Shown here piece by piece: positions 15,283-18,105 of a DNA stretch of 18,105 bases. The position numbers were made by a program, and so were the translations under genes. The stretch spans positions 1-18,105 of the forward strand of contig JAGXNU010000018.1 of the NCBI GenBank assembly GCA_019894815.1. The letters are read 5' to 3'. The notes beneath the pieces were generated by a model. It did not search any database, was not told the DNA's origin, and worked only from the letters and a program-made list of their open reading frames with translations. This DNA comes from Promethearchaeota archaeon (GTDB lineage: Archaea; Asgardarchaeota; Lokiarchaeia; Sigyniarchaeales; SOKP01). Numbering within the stretch: position 1 is the stretch's first letter; the number at the start of each line of letters is the position of its first letter.

Positions 15283-15715
15283 GAATAATAAGATTAAATC
15301 TTCCCAATAAAACCCCAACAACACTTCCAGCAACTAGTGGAATGATCATCAAAAAGAAACATAGTATAGCTCTTTTCAATCCCGTTTTATGAAGGATGTT
15401 TATAATATTAAGATCCATAAATATTGCCAGTACAATAGCAAATATTATTAAAACAGGAGAAGGTTCTTTATCAAATTCTCCAGCAGCAAATCCCATAAGG
15501 ATAAATGGAGAAGCTAGCAAAGCAATCATGGATAATTGAATTAAAATACTTATAGCTAACAGCTTAAATCCTTTCTTAGTTTTAGACTTAACAGATGCTA
15601 ATCCTAATTTTAAAAATAATATCATGAAAAGAAATGTTGCTCCTGCAACAATCGAATAAGTAATTATTAAACCAGTTGAGGAACCTCCATTTATTTGAAA
15701 CATATTTAATAGCAT
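15275..15715 (-). CDS. Small four-helix membrane protein of unknown function
   Basis: I do not recognise the family. The 146 residues contain four hydrophobic segments, about 15-38, 51-78, 87-108 and 115-138, joined by short loops; a basic loop (KSKTKKG) lies between the first and second, and EFDKEPS between the second and third. There is no cleavable signal peptide and no obvious cofactor or enzyme motif. Its stop overlaps the end of pyrF on the other strand by eight bases. The start at ATG 15715 is uncertain because ATG 15703 is also in frame. It is divergent from hdrA across an AT-rich gap with a long T run near 15740. A structural or transport accessory role is possible, but no function can be assigned. 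Confidence 0.7.
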   Translation of the reverse strand: MLLNMFQINGGSSTGLIITYSIVAGATFLFMILFLKLGLASVKSKTKKGFKLLAISILIQLSMIALLASPFILMGFAAGEFDKEPSPVLIIFAIVLAIFMDLNIINILHKTGLKRAILCFFLMIIPLVAGSVVGVLLGRFNLIIPI

Positions 15716-15782
15716 TATTATTATAACCAGTGACTTTAATTTTTTTTTTTAATTAATATAAAATGATTTTTAATTTGATAAC

Positions 15783-15802
15783 TTATAAAAGATATATAAA
15801 AG
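15783..15802 (+). promoter_or_regulatory. TATA-like elements ahead of hdrA
   Basis: TTATAAAAG (15783-15791) and ATATATAAAAG (15792-15802) form two adjacent TATA-type sequences, the best promoter candidates for the hdrA-mvhD unit. Initiation about 25 bases downstream would leave a leader of roughly 100 bases before ATG 15930, unusually long for an AT-rich archaeon and able to hold an RNA structure. Confidence 0.45.
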
Positions 15803-15929
15803 ATTTTTGATTTAAAATTACTTTTTTCTCATAAGATATTTTAAATGTAAAAAATTTTTGAAATATTATGTCATGTTATTATGAAATGATAGGAGGATAT
15901 CTAAAAAAAAAACAAAGGTAGAATATGCA

Positions 15930-17900
15930 ATGGTAGAAGCAGAGATTACAAAAAATACTGAAGAAATACGGATTTTTGTTAGTGTTTGTGCTTGAGGAAT
16001 TAATATTGCTGAAATTATTGACACGAAAGCTCTCTCCGAATTTTCCAAGAAACTTCCTAATGTAGTGGATGCCTCAGATTATATCAGTCTATGCACTGAA
16101 CCAGGTGCTGAGTTTATAAAAGAGAAAATGCTCGAGAGTAATGCTAATCGACTCGTTGTCGCATCTTGTACTCCTAAAACTCATGAACCCGTTTTTAAAA
16201 GCGTTCTTGAATCAATGAACATTGATCCTTCATATTTAGAATTTGTTAACATTCGAGAACATGCAAGTTTTGTACATCGACAAGATAAATTGGGAGCTCA
16301 AAATACTGCGGAAGACGCAATCAAATCTGGAGTAGCTCGCGCTGCAACATTAGAAAAAATACTTGTAAAAGAAGTTGACGTCACAAAAAGAGCGTTAATT
16401 ATTGGAGGTGGAGTTTCAGGATTAAGCGCCGGAATTGATTTAGCGGATGAGGGATTTGAAGTACATCTTGTAGAAAAAAGCCCCACTATAGGGGGTAAGA
16501 TGGCAATGCTCGACCGAACTTTCCCTACTGATGATTGTAGCATTTGAATCCTCGGTCCTGTCATGCTTCAAGCAGCTAGAGTCCCCAATATGAATCTCTA
16601 TACTTACAGTAAAGTCGAAGAAGTATCTGGATTTGTAGGAAATTTCGATGTTAAAATTAGAAAAATTGCCAAGTACGTAAATAATGATTGCAATGGATGT
16701 GGAGCTTGCTTTGAAGTTTGTCCTTCGTATGGGTATGACGAATTCAATGAAGGAATGAATAGTAGGAAAGCAATCTATGTGTCCTTTGCTCAAGCAGTTC
16801 CTAATAAAGCGCAAATTGATATGAGCAGATGTATAAAGTGCGGATTATGTGAAAAAGCTTGCGAGGTAAATGCTATTGATTTCAATCAAGAAGATGAAAT
16901 AGTAGAAATTAAAGCTGGTACGATTATTGTGGCAACGGGGTGGGACGAATATGAACCTGAAACGGGATATTTGGGATATAATGTGTATCCTAACGTGATA
17001 ACTCAAATGAAACTTGAAAGGCTGCTTGCTCCTAATGGTCCGACTGTAGGACATCTTGCTAGACCATCAGACGGGAAGACACCAAAACGTATATTATTCA
17101 TACAATGTGTTGGTTCACGAGATTTGAATAAACAAACATATTGCAGTGCTGGTGTATGCTGCATGATATCAATTAAAAATACGAAATTAATCAAACAACA
17201 CTATCCCGACGCAGATATCAGTGTAGCATACATGGATATTCGAGCAGCAGGAAAAGATTATGAAGAATATTATACGGCATCAAGGAAGGAAGGTATAAAA
17301 TATATCCGAACGAATGTTTCGAAGATCTATGAAGACCCAGAAACCCATAATCTCAAAGTGATAATACAAAATACTCTCTCAAATTCCGGTTTAAAGGAAA
17401 TTGAGTTTGATATGGTTGTTTTATCTTGTGCAATGATGCCTGCAAAAGGTGTTGAGAAAATTGGAAGAATGTTAAAGCTTGAAACCAGTCAAGATGGTTT
17501 TTTCAAGGAATTTCATTCCCGATTAAATCCAATTGATACAAAAATTCCTGGTATCGTACTTGCTGGAGTAGCACAAGGACCTAAATCAATCTCAGAGTCT
17601 ATTTCACAAGGAAGAGCTGCCGCATCATCAGTAACTCGTATAATGGGAAAAGATAAATATAGGATCATGTTAATTCGAGCTACTGTGGATAAGGAAACAT
17701 GTGCAAAATGTGGTTTATGTGAATTAAATTGTCCTTATAATGCGATTTCAATAAAACCAGATGGAGCTGATGTAGATGAGATCCTCTGTCGAGGGTGTGG
17801 TTCTTGCTTGGCTAATTGTCCTTCCGAGGCTATTACACTTAGATATTATCGTGAACCCCAATATGAAAAACAAATAGATGCAATTCTTGAAGAAATATAG
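15930..17900 (+). CDS. hdrA: Heterodisulfide reductase subunit A with two selenocysteines
   Basis: FAD and iron-sulfur subunit of the heterodisulfide-reductase complex, which splits electron pairs between ferredoxin and a disulfide or similar acceptor. It has 656 residues if two UGA codons are read as selenocysteine (Sec22 and Sec206); the length is normal for HdrA. The N-terminus reads FVSVCAUGINIA, where most family members have VCHCG-NIA. Next come SCTPKTHEPVF, the FAD motif IIGGGVSG (157-164), and CSIUILGP (203-210), where the family has CSICILGP-like text. Ferredoxin motifs follow at 254-265, 301-311, 591-602 and 620-631. Reading stays in one frame across both UGAs with full homology on each side, so this is not a pseudogene. 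ATG 15930 is the only suitable start. A strong AGGAGG at 15891-15896 lies 33 bases upstream, too far to serve it. mvhD follows after 15 bases. Confidence 0.93.
15993..15995 (+). other. UGA read as selenocysteine (HdrA Sec22)
   Basis: In frame between GCT (Ala) and GGA (Gly) in VSVCAUGINIA. It replaces the second cysteine of the VCxCG motif found at the HdrA N-terminus. Nearby protein-like text on both sides and the lack of any other start after it that would keep the motif support recoding. Confidence 0.85.
16545..16547 (+). other. UGA read as selenocysteine (HdrA Sec206)
   Basis: In frame in CSIUILGPVM, where the family has Cys. Homology continues without a shift on both sides (flavin domain before, AARVPNMNLYTYS after). 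If it were a true stop, the product would lose all four ferredoxin motifs. Confidence 0.9.
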
Positions 17901-17915
17901 AGAGGTATTAAACAA

Positions 17916-18105
17916 ATGACTGTAAAAGAACAAGTAAAGATTATAGCGTTCATGTGTTGGAAATGAGGGTATGGAGCAGGTGATATGGCTGGAACCATCC
18001 GGGCACAATATCCTGCAACCATCAGGCCGATTAGAATTAATTGTACGGGTAGAGTTACGCCAAGTTTGATGATGAGGGCCATAGGAAAGGGAGCTAGCGG
18101 TGTAA
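17916..18105 (+). CDS. mvhD: F420-non-reducing hydrogenase iron-sulfur subunit D, selenocysteine form, cut by window edge
   Basis: N-terminal 63 residues of MvhD/VhuD, the [2Fe-2S] protein that links the Mvh/Vhu hydrogenase to HdrA. It reads IIAFMCWKU then GYGAGDMAG, RAQYPATIRPIRINCTGRV and a GASGV end, in line with the usual FCCNWCSYGGADTAG and RVxCSGR blocks. The UGA at codon 17 (17964-17966) falls exactly on the conserved Cys of this first motif; Sec at this subunit is known for Methanococcales VhuD. Cys14 and Cys49 are present. ATG 17916 lies nine bases after GAGGT, 15 bases after the hdrA stop, so the two form an operon. The rest of this gene, and probably hydrogenase and HdrBC genes, are outside. 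It cannot be told from this window whether a hydrogenase or a formate dehydrogenase supplies the electrons. Confidence 0.88.
17964..17966 (+). other. UGA read as selenocysteine (MvhD Sec17)
   Basis: In frame between AAA (Lys) and GGG (Gly) in CWKUGYGAGD, aligned with a conserved cysteine of the MvhD N-terminal motif. A true stop here would give a 16-residue peptide, while family sequence continues for at least 46 codons after it. Confidence 0.87.

Noticed and set aside
15830..15870. Hairpin in the hdrA leader (CATAA/TTATG and TATTT/AAATA with a GA bulge) as a possible SECIS
   Set aside because: The stem is almost entirely A-T, lacks the GC-rich distal stem, and does not show a clear GAA/A internal loop. 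In sequence this AT-rich such hairpins arise often.
15993..17966. Nonsense mutations making hdrA and mvhD pseudogenes
   Set aside because: All three stops are UGA, all fall on conserved cysteines, frames are otherwise intact and there are no other disruptions.

Overview
This AT-rich window reads as an archaeal chromosome segment from an anaerobe, most likely an Asgard archaeon of the Lokiarchaeia type. The archaeal assignment rests on a TATA-binding protein gene and TATA-like elements ahead of several genes. The Asgard suggestion rests on three in-frame UGA codons, each at a conserved cysteine position, in an HdrA gene (two) and the following MvhD/VhuD gene (one). UGA also ends at least three other genes here, so this is selenocysteine recoding and not a changed code. 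Selenocysteine in archaea is known from Methanococcales, Methanopyrales and Asgard lineages, and the gene mix is not that of a methanogen. The taxon remains an inference.

Layout. 1-2233 (minus): a 2-oxoacid:ferredoxin oxidoreductase operon (ferredoxin-like subunit, alpha subunit, beta subunit running off the left edge). 2347-2556 (plus): a small coiled-coil reading frame. 2600-3688 (minus): CorA-type Mg2+ transporter. 3981-6015 (plus): a two-gene unit of an HdrB-like double-CCG protein and a LUD-domain/ferredoxin protein. 6017-10961 (minus): D-threonine-aldolase/D-serine-dehydratase-like PLP enzyme, RidA, aldehyde:ferredoxin oxidoreductase, SAF subunit and UxaA-type dehydratase subunit. 11096-13270 (plus): histidyl-tRNA synthetase and TBP. 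13286-14136 (minus): a thioredoxin-fold protein and a DtxR-family regulator, followed by a tandem palindrome. 14356-15282 (plus): PyrF; then a small membrane protein on the minus strand. 15930-18105 (plus): selenoprotein hdrA and the start of selenoprotein mvhD.

How they work together. Much of the window handles low-potential electrons. The Kor-type complex and the aldehyde oxidoreductase reduce ferredoxin while oxidising 2-oxoacids and aldehydes. The aldolase-RidA-AOR-SAF-UxaA group could degrade D-amino or hydroxy acids. The CCG/LUD pair looks like an oxidoreductase module. HdrA with MvhD is the flavin/iron-sulfur core of a heterodisulfide-reductase/hydrogenase bifurcating complex, whose other subunits should lie beyond the right edge.

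Three protein-like frames (Kor ferredoxin, coiled-coil ORF, DtxR regulator) have no in-frame ATG, GTG or TTG ahead of their conserved or coding-like part. I found no convincing SECIS element inside the window. No gene-free stretch exceeds about 300 bases, and I saw no tRNA, rRNA, CRISPR array or insertion sequence.
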